Position numbers and translations under genes: made by a program. The notes beneath the pieces are model-generated. The model saw nothing but the letters and a program-made list of their open reading frames with translations. It did not search any database and was not told the origin of the DNA. Below, in pieces: positions 46,901-55,814 of a stretch of DNA of 64,000 nt. The stretch's first letter is position 1, and each line of letters starts with the position of its first letter. This DNA is from Paraburkholderia caffeinitolerans (lineage in GTDB: Bacteria; Pseudomonadota; Gammaproteobacteria; Burkholderiales; Burkholderiaceae), in the NCBI RefSeq assembly GCF_902859945.1, contig NZ_CADIKL010000004.1, positions 124,001 through 188,000 of the forward strand. Reading direction: 5' to 3'.

Positions 46901-47856
46901 CCTTCGTAGATGCCGCGCCCGCCCGCGGCCTTGCCGATCGCGTGGATCGCCTGCTCATAGGAGGCGTAGTAGCGCTGCGCGTCGGCCTCGGTCGTGGCCG
47001 CTTCGCCGAGCATGTCGTACGAGTAGCGAAAGCCCCGCGCTTCGAACTTGCGGCTGTTGGCAAGCGCCTCGGAGATGTTCTCGCCCGTGACGAACTGTTC
47101 GCCCATCAGGCGCATGGCCATGTCCACGCCCTTGCGGATCAGCGGCTCGCCGCCCTTGCCGATCATGCGCGTGAGCGCCGAGGACAGGCCCGTCTCGCTG
47201 TTGGTCGTGACCAGCTTGCCGGTGATCATGAGGCCCCAGGTGGCGGCGTTCACGAACAGCGAAGGCGCGTGGCCCACGTGCGATTTCCAGTCGCCCTTGC
47301 TGATCTTGTCGCGAATCAGCGCGTCGCGCGTGGCGCGGTCGGGAATGCGCAGCAGCGCTTCGGCGAGGCACATCAGCGCGACGCCTTCCTGGCTCGACAG
47401 CGAGAACTCGTGGATCAGGCCTTCAACGCCGCCGCCGGTGCCCTTCGCGCGCAGCGCCTCGACGAGTTTCGTCGCGAGCTTCGTCACGTCGCCGGTGAGA
47501 TTCGCGGGCAGGCGCGCCTCGCCGATCAGGAACGGCACGCACTCCGGCTCCGGGCGACGGTACGCGGCCGTGATGGCCGCGCGCAGCACCGACTGCGGCT
47601 GGATGTTCTGGGCGAAATCGAGGAACGGGTGCGACGCTGCTTCTTCGTCGCTGTCGCTGGCGCCCTCGCCGAGATCGGCGGTGCTCACGTGGCCGCTCAG
47701 TTCGGGAGGCAACTGGCCGTGCTCGATCTTCTCGAGGTAAGCAAAGATCGCTTGCTTGATGAGCCAGTGCGGAGTGCGCTCGAGGCGCGTGGCGGCATCT
47801 TTGAGCCGCGAGCGGAGCAGGTCGTCGACCTTGACGCCAAGGGTGGTGCTAGCCAT
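43918..47856 (-). CDS. putA: PutA, trifunctional proline utilisation protein
   Basis: A 1312-residue protein that oxidises proline to glutamate and represses its own gene. Residues 1-45 are a ribbon-helix-helix DNA-binding domain (TLGVKVDDLLRSRLKDAATR). The FAD proline dehydrogenase follows (AYQKRCPFVIDYIVDLARRS, VRLVKGAYWDTEIK), then the P5C dehydrogenase with AETGGQNAMIVDSSAL and the catalytic Cys in AGQRCSALRVL. A C-terminal domain completes the long form. AAGGAA precedes the ATG at 47856, which was chosen over a 23-codon longer frame. Confidence 0.96.
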   Translation of the reverse strand: MASTTLGVKVDDLLRSRLKDAATRLERTPHWLIKQAIFAYLEKIEHGQLPPELSGHVSTADLGEGASDSDEEAASHPFLDFAQNIQPQSVLRAAITAAYRRPEPECVPFLIGEARLPANLTGDVTKLATKLVEALRAKGTGGGVEGLIHEFSLSSQEGVALMCLAEALLRIPDRATRDALIRDKISKGDWKSHVGHAPSLFVNAATWGLMITGKLVTTNSETGLSSALTRMIGKGGEPLIRKGVDMAMRLMGEQFVTGENISEALANSRKFEARGFRYSYDMLGEAATTEADAQRYYASYEQAIHAIGKAAGGRGIYEGPGISIKLSALHPRYSRAQQERTMSELLPRVRALAVLARRYDIGLNIDAEEADRLELSLDLLEALCFDPDLAGWNGIGFVVQAYQKRCPFVIDYIVDLARRSRHRIMVRLVKGAYWDTEIKRAQVDGLEGYPVYTRKIYTDVSYIACAKKLLNAPDAVYPQFATHNAYTLSAIYHLAGNNYYPGQYEFQCLHGMGEPLYEEVTGPLAQGKLNRPCRVYAPVGTHETLLAYLVRRLLENGANTSFVNRIADETVPVSELVANPIDEAAKVVPTGAPHAKIPLPRHLYGGERQNSMGLDLSNEHRLASLSSALLASAHHPWRAAPMLADADIADGAARDVRNPADHRDLVGTVVEATSEHVSAALTHAVSTAPIWQATPVEARADCLTRAADLLEAQMHTLMGLIVREAGKSLPNAVAEIREAIDFLRYYSTQIREEFSNDTHRPLGPVVCISPWNFPLAIFMGQVAAALAAGNTVLAKPAEQTPLIAAQAVRILREAGVPAGAVQLLPGDGETVGAALVADARTRAVMFTGSTEVARLINKTLSQRLDSDGRPIPLIAETGGQNAMIVDSSALAEQVVADVLQSAFDSAGQRCSALRVLCLQEDVAERTLEMLTGAMKELAVGNPDRLSIDVGPVIDMEAKRGIDTHIGTMREKSRKVTQMPMAESCAAGTFVPPTLIEIDSLEELKREVFGPVLHVIRYRRSQLDKLLEQIRATGYGLTLGIHTRIDETIAHVVGRAHVGNIYVNRNVIGAVVGVQPFGGEGLSGTGPKAGGALYLSRLLAKRPAGLPQSLAKALVVDAPQTESGAPQSTHATLTTLRDWLIAEREPALAARCDGYLQYVLAGATAVLPGPTGERNTYTLSARGTVLCVASTPTGARAQLAVVLATGNRALFQGAAGEALVNALPAELKAHVTVKKTADAEFDAVLFEGDSDELLGVVKEVAKRGGPIVSVQGVAAHALANGDEDYALERLLTERSVSVNTAAAGGNANLMTIG

Positions 47857-48144
47857 GTTTCCTTCGCATGCCGGCCGACCCGCACCGGCGAAAGACCAAA
47901 AAGTGGCCGAATCGTACGCCTTCAATTAAAAAGGTGCAACCCTCGAAAGCACTTGGTTGCACCAAGCGCGAAGCCTTATGCAGCAAAGGTTTGCGGCCAG
48001 CACCGGCCAGTATTGGCCCGCGCGTTGCACTCGGTATTTTCCCTGGCGAACAACAATCAGGTGAACCCTAATCGATTCCGCCGCCGTGCCGTTATACAAC
48101 CCATGACAGGGGCCGATCAGTGAATCTGGCGCGAAGGTGGAAAA

Positions 48145-48312
48145 ATGGAAAAGTGGCTGGTGGTGATGGGTGTCTGGTGCATGTGCGCGCTGTGCGCCAT
48201 CTTGTTCATTCGGGGCGCGACCGCGCCGGCCACGCGCAAGGTGCGCGTATCACAAAACGGTCAGGACGAGCGAGAGCGGCGCGCGCAGGCGCACCACGCC
48301 GCACGGCGCTGA
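48145..48312 (+). CDS. small single-pass membrane protein
   Basis: A 55-residue ORF below the usual length cut-off. It begins MEKWLVVMGVWCMCALCAIL, one hydrophobic helix with three cysteines (12, 14 and 17 or nearby), then a basic, hydrophilic tail ending HHAARR. GAAGGTGG lies just before the ATG. Its stop abuts the priA stop on the other strand. I recall similar short proteins beside priA in Burkholderia but cannot confirm it. Function unknown. Confidence 0.6.
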   Translation: MEKWLVVMGVWCMCALCAILFIRGATAPATRKVRVSQNGQDERERRAQAHHAARR

Positions 48313-50619
48313 TCAGATATCCAGCGGATCGACTTCGAGGTTCCAGCGCAGCACGCCCCGCAAGGCGCGCAGCGCGGGTTGCCACGCTCGCAGCGTCGCC
48401 TGCAGCGCGCCGCGCGACTGGCTCTCCACGAGCAGTTGCGCGCGATGCACGTTCATGACCTTCACGATCGTGAGCGGCACCGCGTCGTAAGCGGTCACGC
48501 GCTGCGCGGCCGGGATCGTCGCGAGCGCCTGCGCCGCTTCGGCGAGAAACGCCAGCGCGGCTTCCAGCGTGCGGCCTTCGGCGCGCAGCAACGCCTGATA
48601 GACGAACGGCGGCAGATGCGCGTCGCGGCGCTCGGCGATCTGCGAATTCGCGAAGCCCACGTAATCGTGGCGCGCCAGCGCGTGATAGATCGCATGGCGC
48701 GGGTAGCGCGTCTGCACGATCACTTCGCCAGGTAGACCTGCGCGTCCGGCGCGGCCGCTCACCTGCATCAACTGTGCGAACAGCCGCTCGCTCGCCCGGA
48801 AATCGTGGGAGAAAAGGGCGTTATCGGCATTGAGCACGCCTACCAGCGAGACGCGTTGGAAGTCGTGCCCCTTCGCGATCATCTGCGTGCCCACGAGGAT
48901 GTCGACGTCGCCGGCGTGCACGTCGGAGAACAGCGCCTGCGCGCTACCCTTGCGGCGCGTGCTATCGGCATCGATGCGCAACACCCGCGCGCCCGGGACC
49001 GCGCTCGCCAGCGCCTCCTCGATGCGCTGCGTGCCGCGCCCCATCGGCGCGATATCGACGTTGCCGCAGTCGGGACACGAATGCGGGATGCGCGACTCCC
49101 AGCCGCAATGGTGGCAGCGCAGCGCCCGCTCGGGCTTGTGCAGCACCACGTAGGCGCTGCAGCGCGGGCAGCCCGCCACCCAGCCGCAGGCATCGCACGA
49201 CAGCACGGGGGCATAGCCGCGCCGGTTCAGGAACACGAGACTCTGCTCGCCGCGCTCGAGACGCGCTTTCATCGCCGCGACCAACGGGCCGGAGAGGCCC
49301 TCGAACGAAGCGCGGCCTCGCCGGCGCTCTTCTTCCAGGTCGATCAGCTTGACCGCCGGCAGCACCGCATCGGCGATGGCCCGGCGTGACAGCGTGAGGC
49401 GCGTGTAGCGGCCCTGCTCGGCCTGCCACCAGCTTTCGAGCGACGGCGTGGCCGAACCCAGCACGACCGGCACGCCCAGTTGCTTCGCGCGCCAGACAGC
49501 CAGATCGCGCGCCGAATAGCGCAGCCCTTCCTGCTGCTTGTAGGCAGGGTCGTGCTCCTCGTCCACCACCAGCATGGCCAGACGCGGCAGCGAGGCCAGC
49601 ACGGCGAGGCGCGTGCCCAGCACGAGCCGTGCGCGCCCCGTGTGTGCGGCCAGCCAATGGCGCGCGCGCTCGCCTTCCGCCAAACCGCTGTGGAGCGTGA
49701 CGATAGCGTCGTCGGGCAGCACACCCGCGAAGCGCGTGCGGAATGCCGCCTCGAACTGCGGCGTGAGGTTAATTTCGGGGACGAGAACGAGCGCCTGCGC
49801 ATCCGGCTCGCGTTCGAGCAAGCCTGACAGCGCACGCAGATAAACCTCGGTCTTGCCGCTGCCGGTTACGCCGTGCAGCAGGAACGGCGCGAAGCCGCGC
49901 GTCTCGAGGATTGTCTCTACGGCGACAGCCTGTTCGTCGCTCAGCACGGGCAAGAAAACGGCCGCGTCGGCCCCTGCAACGGCATCGCCGGGGCTTCTAG
50001 CGCGATCGGCACGGCTTTCCTCGCCATCGCCGGACAGCGAGCGCCCAGCGCCGCCAAACGCCACGCATTCATATTCGACCCAACCCGCCTCGCGCCAGGA
50101 TTCGAGCGTGACAGCCGCCTTCGGATGCAGCGCGCGGGCATCGGCGAGATCGAACTCACCGGCGTCCGCCAGGGCCTGCGCGAGCCGCCGCAATGCCTGG
50201 GCGCGCGCGGGCAGCGCATCGGGCAGGGCGTCGCGTCCCGCTGGCAGCAACCGGTAACGCTCTTCGGGGGCGAGCAAGCGCGGCCAGCGAGCCGGGTCGC
50301 GCAGTGCCTGCGGCAGCGCTGGCAGCGCGACCTCACCGAGCCCGCGCTGATAGTAGTCGGCGGCAAAGCCCACGAGCGCGAGCCATTGCGGTGACAGCGG
50401 CGGCAAATCCGCGCACACGGCGCTCACATCGCGCAGCTTGTTGGCGGGCACGTCACTGTGAGCACTCACTTCGCAGATCAACCCCACCGCATCGCGGCGG
50501 CCGAACGGCACGCGCACCAGCATGCCGGGCTGCGGCGCTGGAGCATCGGGCGGATAGCGATAGTCGTAAAGGGCGGGCAGCGGGTGGTCGAGCGCCACGC
50601 GCACAAAGCACGGCGTCAT
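48313..50619 (-). CDS. priA: primosomal protein PriA, replication-restart helicase
   Basis: A 768-residue superfamily 2 helicase that reloads the replisome at stalled forks. It begins MTPCFVRVALDHPLPALYDY (3'-DNA-binding domain). Walker A is FLLHGVTGSGKTEVYLRAL, the DExH-like box is LVVDEEHDPAYKQQEG, and the zinc module has paired Cys in CDACGWVAGCPRC and CHHCGW..CPDCGN. The ATG at 50619 was chosen over a 15-codon longer frame. A perfect DnaA box lies about 130 bases upstream. Confidence 0.95.
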   Translation of the reverse strand: MTPCFVRVALDHPLPALYDYRYPPDAPAPQPGMLVRVPFGRRDAVGLICEVSAHSDVPANKLRDVSAVCADLPPLSPQWLALVGFAADYYQRGLGEVALPALPQALRDPARWPRLLAPEERYRLLPAGRDALPDALPARAQALRRLAQALADAGEFDLADARALHPKAAVTLESWREAGWVEYECVAFGGAGRSLSGDGEESRADRARSPGDAVAGADAAVFLPVLSDEQAVAVETILETRGFAPFLLHGVTGSGKTEVYLRALSGLLEREPDAQALVLVPEINLTPQFEAAFRTRFAGVLPDDAIVTLHSGLAEGERARHWLAAHTGRARLVLGTRLAVLASLPRLAMLVVDEEHDPAYKQQEGLRYSARDLAVWRAKQLGVPVVLGSATPSLESWWQAEQGRYTRLTLSRRAIADAVLPAVKLIDLEEERRRGRASFEGLSGPLVAAMKARLERGEQSLVFLNRRGYAPVLSCDACGWVAGCPRCSAYVVLHKPERALRCHHCGWESRIPHSCPDCGNVDIAPMGRGTQRIEEALASAVPGARVLRIDADSTRRKGSAQALFSDVHAGDVDILVGTQMIAKGHDFQRVSLVGVLNADNALFSHDFRASERLFAQLMQVSGRAGRAGLPGEVIVQTRYPRHAIYHALARHDYVGFANSQIAERRDAHLPPFVYQALLRAEGRTLEAALAFLAEAAQALATIPAAQRVTAYDAVPLTIVKVMNVHRAQLLVESQSRGALQATLRAWQPALRALRGVLRWNLEVDPLDI

Positions 50620-51054
50620 GCGCCGCCCCGACCCGGACGGCACAAACACCGTGCACAGGCGCACTGACGTCCGAAGTTAAAGTAAAACTTCACTTTTCGC
50701 GCTAAGTTTTGGATTCCGCAGAACAATCGCGCTCCCGTCGCCGGGCCTGTGGATAACTTTGTTAAGAACTTGGCCACCCCACCTCGCCTGCAAGGTGCCG
50801 GGCTCATTATCTGGGACACCGCACAAATGGCCGTGGAGCGCCGAAACCCTTACCTGTCAAGGTCCTGATTGATTGTTCACAGGCCCTGCTGACGCTATGC
50901 GGCAATTTTTCCCTCTTGCGCGCCGCAGCGAGGTAAGTGTGTATAAGTCAAGTCTTGACAGCGGCGCAAGGGCATCTGGAGGGCGTCTCGCGCCGGTCGC
51001 GAATCAAGCTGGACCCTGATGCCCAGAGCCCAGATCGCTGCGACGCAACAAAAT
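50620..51054. other. intergenic region between hemE and priA
   Basis: 435 bases with no supported gene; both neighbours read leftward. The part near priA (50690-50780) is A/T-richer and likely carries its promoter. It contains the DnaA box annotated at 50749-50757. Confidence 0.5.
50749..50757 (-). promoter_or_regulatory. DnaA box
   Basis: TGTGGATAA on the plus strand is the exact complement of the consensus TTATCCACA. It is a single site, about 130 bases upstream of the priA start. Confidence 0.5.
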
Positions 51055-52146
51055 TCAGGCCGCGGCAGCGCGCATGGCGCGGCTATGGCCATGCACTTCA
51101 TCCACGAGTTCAGCGACGCTCTCCGGCGGCGTGAACTGCGAAATGCCGTGTCCAAGGTTGAACACGTGGCCCGGGTGCACCCCGAAGCTGTCGAGCACCG
51201 CGCGCGCCTGCTCGCGAATCGCCGCCGGCGAGGCGAACAGCACCGTGGGATCGAGATTGCCCTGGAGCGCCACACGATCGCCCACGCGCTCGCGCGCACG
51301 GCCAAGGTTGACGGTCCAGTCGAGGCCGACTGCGTCGACGCCCGTTTCGGCGATTTCGTCGAGCCACAGGCCGCCACCCTTCGTGAAGGTGATGACCGGC
51401 ACGCGCTCGCCATCGTGCTCGCGCTTGAGCTGCGCCACTACGCGCTTGATGTATGCAAGCGAGAAGCGCTGGTAGATACCGTCCGCGAGCGCGCCGCCCC
51501 AGGTGTCGAAGATCATCACGGCTTGCGCGCCGGCTTCGATCTGCGCATTGAGATACGCGGCCACGGCCTGCGCGTTGACTTCGAGAATGCGCTCCATCAG
51601 ATCGGGGCGCGCGTAGAGCATTGACTTCACGGTGCGGAAATCGTCCGAGCCGCCGCCCTCCACCATATAGCAGGCGAGCGTCCACGGGCTGCCGGAGAAG
51701 CCGATGAGCGGCACACGCTGGCGACCTTGCGCGTCGGTGAGCGCGCGGCGAATCTCGCGCACGGCGTCGGTCACATAGCCGAGCGTCTCGCCGATATCGG
51801 GCACCGCGAGCTTCGCGATAGCCTCTTCGCTGCGCAGCGGATGCGCGAACTTCGGACCTTCGCCGGCCTGGAACGAGAGGCCGAGACCCATCGCATCGGG
51901 AATCGTGAGAATGTCCGAGAACAGAATGGCGGCGTCGAGAGGATAGCGGTCGAGCGGCTGCAGCGTCACCTCGGTCGCGTAGTCGGGATTCTTGGCGAGG
52001 CCGAGAAAGCTGCCCGCGCGGCTGCGCGTGGCGTTGTACTCCGGCAGATAGCGGCCCGCCTGGCGCATCAGCCAGATTGGCGTGTATTCGGTCGGCTGAC
52101 GCAGCAAGGCGCGCAGGAAGGTGTCGTTCAGAAGAGTGTTTGCCAC
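51055..52146 (-). CDS. hemE: uroporphyrinogen decarboxylase
   Basis: HemE (363 residues) converts uroporphyrinogen III to coproporphyrinogen III in heme synthesis. [19 protein letters not shown] is the family signature with the catalytic Arg residues; [19 protein letters not shown] and [19 protein letters not shown] follow. I chose the GTG at 52146 (reads [18 protein letters not shown]) because family members start there; an ATG at 52191 is in frame. No strong ribosome binding site is visible for either. Confidence 0.95.
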   Translation of the reverse strand: MANTLLNDTFLRALLRQPTEYTPIWLMRQAGRYLPEYNATRSRAGSFLGLAKNPDYATEVTLQPLDRYPLDAAILFSDILTIPDAMGLGLSFQAGEGPKFAHPLRSEEAIAKLAVPDIGETLGYVTDAVREIRRALTDAQGRQRVPLIGFSGSPWTLACYMVEGGGSDDFRTVKSMLYARPDLMERILEVNAQAVAAYLNAQIEAGAQAVMIFDTWGGALADGIYQRFSLAYIKRVVAQLKREHDGERVPVITFTKGGGLWLDEIAETGVDAVGLDWTVNLGRARERVGDRVALQGNLDPTVLFASPAAIREQARAVLDSFGVHPGHVFNLGHGISQFTPPESVAELVDEVHGHSRAMRAAAA

Positions 52147-52381
52147 GGGCGGGAAGCGCTGGTCGCGCAAGATTCGAAAGCAGACGGCCATTCTACCGGA
52201 GCCGCCGCCGCGACATGGTGCTGATGGCCGGGATAAGGCGCACGGGACCGCGTGCCGCGCATGCACCCACCAGGTACCCACCAGGTCAGCCGACGCTTAA
52301 CGCAGGAATACGGGCGGGCTATTATCGGATGCCTTTCCGATCCATTACGTCGAAACCGCTACAAGAGAGGAGACACCCCGC

Positions 52382-53212
52382 ATGAACAAGAAGAAGGTCG
52401 CCGCCGCAAGCTCCGCCATTGCCGCGCTGGTCGCCGGCCTCGCTGGGACGCCGGACGCATTTGCGCAGAGCGCGGCCACGCCGGGCGTCGCTACGCCGGG
52501 CGCCAGTACGCCCTCGCGGCTCGACGAAGTGCTCTCGCGCGGCACGCTGCGCGTGTGCACGACCGGCGACTACAAACCGTATTCGTTCTACAAGCAGGAC
52601 GGCACGTTCGAAGGTATCGACATCGACATGGCCGAGTCGCTCGCGAAGTCGCTGGGGGTGAAGGCCGAGTTCGTGAAGACGACATGGTCGAACCTGATGA
52701 ACGACTTCCTCGCGAAATGCGACGTCGCGGTGGGCGGCGTGTCGACCACGCTCGAGCGGCAAAAGCGCGCGTTCTTCACCGAGGCGTACCAGGTCGACGG
52801 CAAGACGCCCATCGTGCGCTGCGACGACGTGGGCAAATATCAAACGGTCGCGCAGATCGACCAGCCTTCAACACGCGTGATCGTGAATCCGGGCGGCACG
52901 AACGAACGCTTCGCGAAGCAGTTCTTCCCGCGCGCGAATCTCACCGTCTATCCGGACAACGTAACGATTTTCAAGCAGATCCTCGCCGGCAAGGCGGACG
53001 TGATGGTGACTGACGCATCCGAAACGCTTTTGCAGCAGAAGCTCAACCCGGGTCTGTGCTCGGTGCACCCCGACAAGCCATTCCAGTACGGCGAGAAGGC
53101 ATGGATGGTGCCGCGCGGCGACGTGGTGTTCCAGCAATATGTCGATCAGTGGCTGCACCTCGCACGCGCGAGCGGCGAGTATCAGGCAATCTCCGACAAA
53201 TGGCTCAAATAA
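52382..53212 (+). CDS. periplasmic PheC-like protein (cyclohexadienyl dehydratase or amino acid binding protein)
   Basis: A 276-residue periplasmic protein with a signal peptide ending near residue 29 (TPDAFAQS). It has the type II solute-binding fold: LRVCTTGDYKPYSFY, GIDIDMAESLAKSLG, VNPGGTNERFA and VMVTDASETLLQQKL. From memory the match to Pseudomonas aeruginosa PheC runs nearly full length, including VDQWLHLARASG at the end, and the PheC catalytic Glu corresponds to E214 here. It may therefore make phenylalanine precursors in the periplasm. No permease genes are adjacent, which fits an enzyme. An ordinary amino acid binding protein remains possible. Confidence 0.8.
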   Translation: MNKKKVAAASSAIAALVAGLAGTPDAFAQSAATPGVATPGASTPSRLDEVLSRGTLRVCTTGDYKPYSFYKQDGTFEGIDIDMAESLAKSLGVKAEFVKTTWSNLMNDFLAKCDVAVGGVSTTLERQKRAFFTEAYQVDGKTPIVRCDDVGKYQTVAQIDQPSTRVIVNPGGTNERFAKQFFPRANLTVYPDNVTIFKQILAGKADVMVTDASETLLQQKLNPGLCSVHPDKPFQYGEKAWMVPRGDVVFQQYVDQWLHLARASGEYQAISDKWLK

Positions 53213-53649
53213 AGTAACGATGCAATAAACTGTGCCGGGACTCATCCCGGCGCAGCATCATTAGCAAAACCATATGATGAGTTGCAACCGCTCGTTGCAA
53301 TACCATATGAGCAATCCTTGCATCGCACGCATGGATTCAATCGGGAATGCCGATTCGATACGCATAGGCAATCTGCGCTTTTTGCGCAGCCGATTTCCTC
53401 TAATGCCCACACAACGGGCCACTCTCCATGCATTTGGAATCACACGTCTAATTCGTGCCCGCGCAGCGTCTGACAGTAGAAAAAAACGCCGGTAAAAATG
53501 ACTTTCACGAAACGCTCAGGATGGAAAAAAATCCCACAAAGCCTTATCTGACGGGCGTTACAACCTGAAACACTTTGTTACCGCGAAGGTTCATTAATTC
53601 GCCCACAATGCCTTCAACGGTTTCAACACGGATGCGGCGCGGTGCAAGT
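53213..53649. other. gene-free stretch after the PheC-like gene
   Basis: About 440 bases, A/T-richer than average. GCCGGG / CCCGGC at 53233-53250 forms a hairpin without T-run, possibly the 3' end of the previous gene. A 39-base dyad lies at 53271-53309 (TTGCAAC-CGCTC-GTTGCAA inside two CATATG palindromes). Short frames at 53242-53495 have no ribosome binding site. The promoter of the downstream small RNA should lie near its end. Confidence 0.5.
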
Positions 53650-53822
53650 GTGAGCGGACACAATACACCTGCCTGTCGGCGTCATGCCGAAGCCCTGTCA
53701 GGGGCATCCTTGTTGGAGCCGTAACCGGCGTTTTGCGTTTCAAGACCCGGCTCCTCCTTTGGTCTCCTCGCGCTAACCCCGTAGCGTGTGGTTTTTAGCG
53801 GGCTCCAGGCCCGCTTTTTTTT
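53650..53822 (+). ncRNA. probable small RNA with an exposed anti-Shine-Dalgarno sequence
   Basis: No coding frame exists, yet the region is highly structured. GGAGCCG at 53715-53721 pairs with CGGCTCC at 53748-53754; CGCTA / TAGCG form a hairpin at 53771-53786; a strong terminator ends at 53822. Next to the first stem lies CTCCTCCTTTGGTCTCCTC, containing CCTCCTTT, identical to the 3' end of 16S rRNA. I recall a published toxic small RNA of beta-proteobacteria (Rfam) with such a sequence, and this may be a member. The 5' end is a guess; strand follows the terminator. Confidence 0.6.
53797..53822 (+). terminator. intrinsic terminator of the small RNA
   Basis: AGCGGGC / GCCCGCT, a 7-bp stem with a 5-base loop, followed by eight T residues (53815-53822). 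No protein gene lies within 580 bases upstream on this strand, so it should end an RNA gene. Confidence 0.9.
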
Positions 53823-54028
53823 CGTCTATTTCCCTTCCCACTCGCTTTTATCGTCGATTTGTTTCGATTTAGAGAACAATCGCGCGCGCAAATCTCATTC
53901 GCCTGCATTCCTTATTTGATTGCTCGCCGTGTTAGCCGAACGGCTAGTTCGCAACCGATCTGAATCGTCAACCGATTCGTTCGGCATGCAAAACATCAGG
54001 TAATTCAGGCCGCTTGTCCATTTTGCGC

Positions 54029-54064
54029 GTTTCGCGGCGGCGGCATGCCGTGCCGCCGCGAAAC
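54029..54064. repeat. 13-bp inverted repeat after the acyl-CoA ligase gene
   Basis: GTTTCGCGGCGGC and its exact complement are separated by 10 bases. It lies just beyond the ligase stop. There is no T-run on the minus strand, so it is a weak terminator candidate or a transcript-stabilising hairpin. Confidence 0.6.
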
Positions 54065-54071
54065 ACCAACA

Positions 54072-55814
54072 TCACGCGGTCTTCTGCTCGCTGATTTTCA
54101 GTTCGTCGATCATGCGCGAGCGCATCACGAACTTCTGCACCTTGCCCGTCACCGTCATCGGCATCTCGTCGACGAAACGGATGTACTTCGGGATCTTGTA
54201 GTGCGCAATTTGCCCCTGGCAAAACGCCTGAATCTCCTCGGGCGTGGCGGCTTCGCCCGGGCGCAGCACGATCCATGCGCACACCTCTTCGCCATACTTG
54301 GCGTCGGGCACGCCGAACACCTGCACCGACTGCACCTTGGGATGGCGGAACAAGAACTCCTCGATCTCGCGCGGATAGATGTTTTCTCCGCCGCGAATCA
54401 GCATGTCTTTCAAACGTCCAACGATATTGCAATAACCTTCGGCGTCGATCGTCGCGAGGTCGCCCGTGTGCATCCAGCCATCGACGATCGCTTCGGCCGT
54501 CTTCGCTTCGTCGTCCCAGTAGCCGCGCATCACCGAGTAGCCCTTCGTGCAGAGTTCGCCCGTCTCGCCCACCGGCACGATGTTGCCGAGCGGATCGACG
54601 ATCTTCACCTCCAGGTGCGGCTGGATCCGCCCCACCGTGGTCGTACGCTTGTCAAACGGGTCGGTCGTCGCGCTCTGAAATGACACAGGGCTCGTCTCCG
54701 TCATGCCGTACGCGATCGTGATTTCGGCGAGGTGCATCTTCGAGACCACGCGCTTCATCGTTTCGATCGGACACGGCGAACCCGCCATGATGCCGGTGCG
54801 CAGGCGCGTGAGATCGAAGCTCGCAAAGTCAGGGTGATCAAGCTCTGCGATGAACATCGTCGGCACGCCGTGCAGCGCGGTGCAACGCTCCTCAGACACC
54901 GCTTCGAGCGTAGCGCGCGGGTCGAACGCCTCGCCCGGAAACACCATCGCCGCGCCAACCGACACACACGCGAGCACGGCAAGCACCATGCCGAAGCAAT
55001 GGTAAAGCGGCACGGGAATGCATAGCGAATCCTCTTCGCTGAGCCGCATCGCCATGGCGATGAAACGCCCGTTATTGAGCACGTTGCTGTGCGTGAGCGT
55101 GGCGCCCTTCGGATTGCCTGTGGTACCGCTCGTAAACTGGATGTTGATGGAGTCGCCGGCGTTAAGCGTCGCACCGATCGCGTCAAGCTCAGCACGGCCG
55201 TTGAGTTCGAGCCGCTCCCGCCCCTGCTCGATCAGATCGCCGAAATTCAGCATGCCAGGGGTTTCCGCATCGCACATGCGGATCACCGCACGCAGTTCGG
55301 GCAGCTTCGCCGCATGCAAGTCGCCTGGCGTCGCGCTCGCGAGCTCGGGCGCGAGCGTTTGCAGCATTTCGAGGTACTTCGACGTCTTGAAGCTTTCCGC
55401 AGCGATGATGGCTTTGCAGCTCACCTTGTTCAGCGCGTACTCGAGTTCGGCAAGACGATAGGCTGGATTGATATTGACGAGCACAGCGCCGATGCGCGCC
55501 GTGGCGAACTGCGTAAGCAGCCACTCGAAGCGATTGGGCGACCAGATGCCAACCCGGTCCCCCGCTGTGATGCCAAGCGCCAGCAAACCGGCCGCCGCCA
55601 CGTCCACTTCCTCTGCGAATTCGCGCCAGGTCCAGCGGATGCCCTGCTCGCGAAACACCACCGCCGGGCGCTCGGGAAAACGCTGCGCGGTCTCGCCGAG
55701 AAAAGCACCGATGGTCGCGTTGGAGAGCGGTATATCGCTCCTCCCACGGACATAGGAAAGCCCGTCTTTCGGCGCGATGAGCGCTTCACGCGCACCTGCG
55801 GCGTCGATTGCCAT
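54072..55814 (-). CDS. acyl-CoA ligase (AMP-binding)
   Basis: A 580-residue member of the adenylate-forming family, probably activating medium- or long-chain fatty acids. The P-loop is [19 protein letters not shown], the A5 motif [12 protein letters not shown]7 [13 protein letters not shown]8 [20 protein letters not shown] and A10 [10 protein letters not shown] with the catalytic Lys. GGGGAG lies nine bases before the ATG at 55814; a longer frame is unsupported. It is monocistronic. The acyl substrate cannot be read from sequence. Confidence 0.9.
   Translation of the reverse strand: MAIDAAGAREALIAPKDGLSYVRGRSDIPLSNATIGAFLGETAQRFPERPAVVFREQGIRWTWREFAEEVDVAAAGLLALGITAGDRVGIWSPNRFEWLLTQFATARIGAVLVNINPAYRLAELEYALNKVSCKAIIAAESFKTSKYLEMLQTLAPELASATPGDLHAAKLPELRAVIRMCDAETPGMLNFGDLIEQGRERLELNGRAELDAIGATLNAGDSINIQFTSGTTGNPKGATLTHSNVLNNGRFIAMAMRLSEEDSLCIPVPLYHCFGMVLAVLACVSVGAAMVFPGEAFDPRATLEAVSEERCTALHGVPTMFIAELDHPDFASFDLTRLRTGIMAGSPCPIETMKRVVSKMHLAEITIAYGMTETSPVSFQSATTDPFDKRTTTVGRIQPHLEVKIVDPLGNIVPVGETGELCTKGYSVMRGYWDDEAKTAEAIVDGWMHTGDLATIDAEGYCNIVGRLKDMLIRGGENIYPREIEEFLFRHPKVQSVQVFGVPDAKYGEEVCAWIVLRPGEAATPEEIQAFCQGQIAHYKIPKYIRFVDEMPMTVTGKVQKFVMRSRMIDELKISEQKTA

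Noticed and set aside
44032..48123. A 1363-codon open frame on the plus strand opposite putA
   Set aside because: It is antisense to PutA, whose domains and active sites are unambiguous. The product is Arg/His/Ala-rich with no family signature. Such frames are expected in high-GC DNA.
53650..53822. 6S RNA
   Set aside because: The long closing stem, central bubble and conserved 6S segments are not seen. The anti-SD hairpin layout fits a different RNA type.
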